From positions 1 to 6,075 of the forward strand of contig JALQWE010000244.1 in assembly GCA_023258825.1 (NCBI GenBank): DNA of 6,075 bases, written 5' to 3'. Position 1 is the stretch's first letter. The number at the start of each line of letters is the position of its first letter. This stretch comes from Planctomycetaceae bacterium. Lineage in GTDB: Bacteria > Planctomycetota > Planctomycetia > Planctomycetales > Planctomycetaceae. A program made the translations under genes and the position numbers. The notes below the pieces were generated by a model that saw only the letters and a program-made list of their open reading frames with translations, was not told the origin of the DNA and made no database searches. Positions 4,608 through 6,075 of this stretch are shown here, in pieces.

Positions 4608-6075
4608 TGAAATTCCTGAGCAAGCTATTTACGAACGACGAGGATCTGTCCCCCGAATCGACAGAGGCCTCTGAAACTGACGAGGGACGTCAAGTCTTTT
4701 TCGGTGGTGACTACCTGCCGGCAGATGAAGCCACGAAGCATTTTCTGGCGGTCGGCACTACAGGCAGTGGCAAGACCATCGTGTTGCGATTGCTGATGCA
4801 GAGTGCGCTGCCGGATATTGGTTCGGGAAATGACACTCGAGCGATCATTTACGATGCGAAGCAGGACATGATGTCGATTCTTGCCAGCATTGTGGATCCA
4901 GGCCTGATCTGTACGACCAACCCCTTTGATCAGCGCGGAGCTGCCTGGTGTCTGTGGCGGGACGTCCGTGAGCCGCGTGTCGCCGTCGAAATCGCGTTCA
5001 CACTGATTCCGCGTGAGCATGAAAGTCAGCCGTTCTTCAGTGATGCGGCCCGCCATCTGACTTACGGTGTGATGACAAGCTTCATGCTGTCCGGACGCGA
5101 GTGGGAGTTTGCGGATCTGGTGCGGACGCTGCGATCCCAGCGGATTCTGAAGCAGGTGCTGCGTCAGCACGATTACACGCGCGAAATCATTCACCTGTAC
5201 TTCCGGGACAAACGGTTGCTGTCGAACATCATGTCGACGATTGCGACCAAGATGCTGCCGTTTGAGCCGATTGCAGCCGCGTGGGAATCTGCTGAGCAGC
5301 GATTCTCGATGGAGGACTGGATCCGGCAGGAGCAGGCACTGATTCTGGGGAACTCAGAAACCAGTCGGGCGGCGATTGATGCAATCAATCGTTGTATCTT
5401 CAAACGGGCCTGCGATTTGACACTGAGTCTGCCGGAGTCATTTACCCGGAGCAACTGGTTCATTGTGGATGAGGTGTCCGAAGCTGGTAAGCACGACTCC
5501 CTCGTCTCGCTGCTGAAGAAGGGGCGGTCCAAGGGAGCGAAAGTCGTGCTGGCAACGCAGAGCATTTCCGGACTGCGCGACCAGAAGATGTATGGACCGC
5601 ATTTCACAGACGAGATCCTCGGACAAATCGGGAATCGGTTTATCGGGCGACTGGAATGTCCGGAGACCGCGGAGTGGCTGTCGAGGCTGATTGGTGATCA
5701 GGAGGTTGTGCAGATCAGTCGGGGTTCCAGCAGTACCTCGGGGCAGCATTCGTCATCCACGACCACGGTGACTCGCAGCACTGCCGTGCGCCGAGCGGTG
5801 CTGCCGGCGGAGCTGATGAGCATTCCAGGAGCGAATTCCAGTCGCGGGATCTCGGGTTATTACCTGCTGCGTGAGGGTGGCTGCTATTTCACGACCATTT
5901 CGGGGGAAACGGTTTTCGGGGATTGGCTGGAGCCGGCGAATCCGAATGTTCCCGACTTCATTCCGCGAGCCGTGAGTTCTCAGTACCTGCAGTTGTGGAC
6001 AAAAGAGCGGGCTGCGGCGTTTGGCCTCGATCTGACTCCGCCTGTTCGGAGGGATCAGCGTAAAGAGAAGGAGGT
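4607..6075 (+). CDS. VirD4/TrwB-type coupling ATPase (T4CP), 3' end cut by window
   Basis: The frame is open from ATG 4607 to the window end, giving 489 complete codons. Walker A is VGTTGSGKT (49-57, K56). Walker B is NWFIVDEV (283-290, D288, E289), and LATQS (315-319) is the following glutamine motif. FFSDAARHLTYG (143-154), LKKGRSKG (303-310) and the segment to LECPETAEWLSRLIGDQ match the DNA-binding ATPase domain of TrwB/TraD proteins. These hexameric motors link the relaxosome to the secretion channel. A Ser/Thr-rich loop spans 371-396. Unlike TrwB, TraD and VirD4 it has no N-terminal transmembrane helices: the N-terminus is a possible amphipathic stretch MKFLSKLF followed by an acidic tail with eight Asp/Glu in residues 11-26. 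AGGAG at 4596-4600 is well placed for the start. TrwB is 507 residues, so the stop is probably close beyond the window. Confidence 0.9.
   Translation, partial: MKFLSKLFTNDEDLSPESTEASETDEGRQVFFGGDYLPADEATKHFLAVGTTGSGKTIVLRLLMQSALPDIGSGNDTRAIIYDAKQDMMSILASIVDPGLICTTNPFDQRGAAWCLWRDVREPRVAVEIAFTLIPREHESQPFFSDAARHLTYGVMTSFMLSGREWEFADLVRTLRSQRILKQVLRQHDYTREIIHLYFRDKRLLSNIMSTIATKMLPFEPIAAAWESAEQRFSMEDWIRQEQALILGNSETSRAAIDAINRCIFKRACDLTLSLPESFTRSNWFIVDEVSEAGKHDSLVSLLKKGRSKGAKVVLATQSISGLRDQKMYGPHFTDEILGQIGNRFIGRLECPETAEWLSRLIGDQEVVQISRGSSSTSGQHSSSTTTVTRSTAVRRAVLPAELMSIPGANSSRGISGYYLLREGGCYFTTISGETVFGDWLEPANPNVPDFIPRAVSSQYLQLWTKERAAAFGLDLTPPVRRDQRKEKE
6068..6075 (+). promoter_or_regulatory. strong Shine-Dalgarno sequence at the window edge
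   Basis: AAGGAGGT ends the window and is a full-length complement to the 3' end of typical 16S rRNA. It lies inside the coupling ATPase frame near that protein's expected C-terminus, so another gene of the operon probably starts within about ten bases beyond the window, with short overlap. A chance match is possible. Confidence 0.4.

Overview
This window looks like part of a mobile genetic element, most likely a plasmid or integrative element of a moderately GC-rich Gram-negative-like bacterium. The protein style (TrwC-like relaxase with an RRQRDAADR-type helicase segment, DUF6573-like accessory protein) would fit a planctomycete or relative, but that is an impression and not a demonstrated assignment. 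All supported genes lie on the plus strand.

Layout. Positions 2-690 carry two small accessory genes: a 5'-truncated gene without known function, and a gene resembling the DUF6573 family. Positions 691-972 form a non-coding region in two parts. The first (691-805) consists almost entirely of four consecutive hairpins. The second contains several perfect 8-bp palindromes, including three copies of the pattern TGTNNACA, two of them one helical turn apart just before the next gene. This is the best candidate for the origin of transfer (oriT) and/or the operon control region.

From 973 to the end runs a tightly packed mobilization operon: a ribbon-helix-helix (RHH) accessory protein (973-1308); a MobF/TrwC-type relaxase-helicase that overlaps it by ATGA (1305 onward); a small membrane protein with a strongly basic tail (4053-4607); and a VirD4/TrwB-type coupling ATPase that overlaps it by one base (4607 to beyond the window). 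Functionally this matches trwA, trwC and trwB of plasmid R388, in a different order. The RHH protein would bind oriT and the relaxase would nick and unwind the strand. The coupling ATPase would pass the relaxase-DNA complex to a type IV secretion channel. No channel genes are visible here.

Two things stand out. The relaxase reading frame is broken inside its helicase domain, between motif III and the later motifs, with about ten residues apparently missing. The two halves are otherwise well preserved, so the lesion looks recent. Also, the coupling ATPase lacks the N-terminal transmembrane helices usual for VirD4/TrwB proteins, while the coupled gene just upstream encodes a stand-alone membrane segment. 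This suggests a coupling protein split into anchor and motor.
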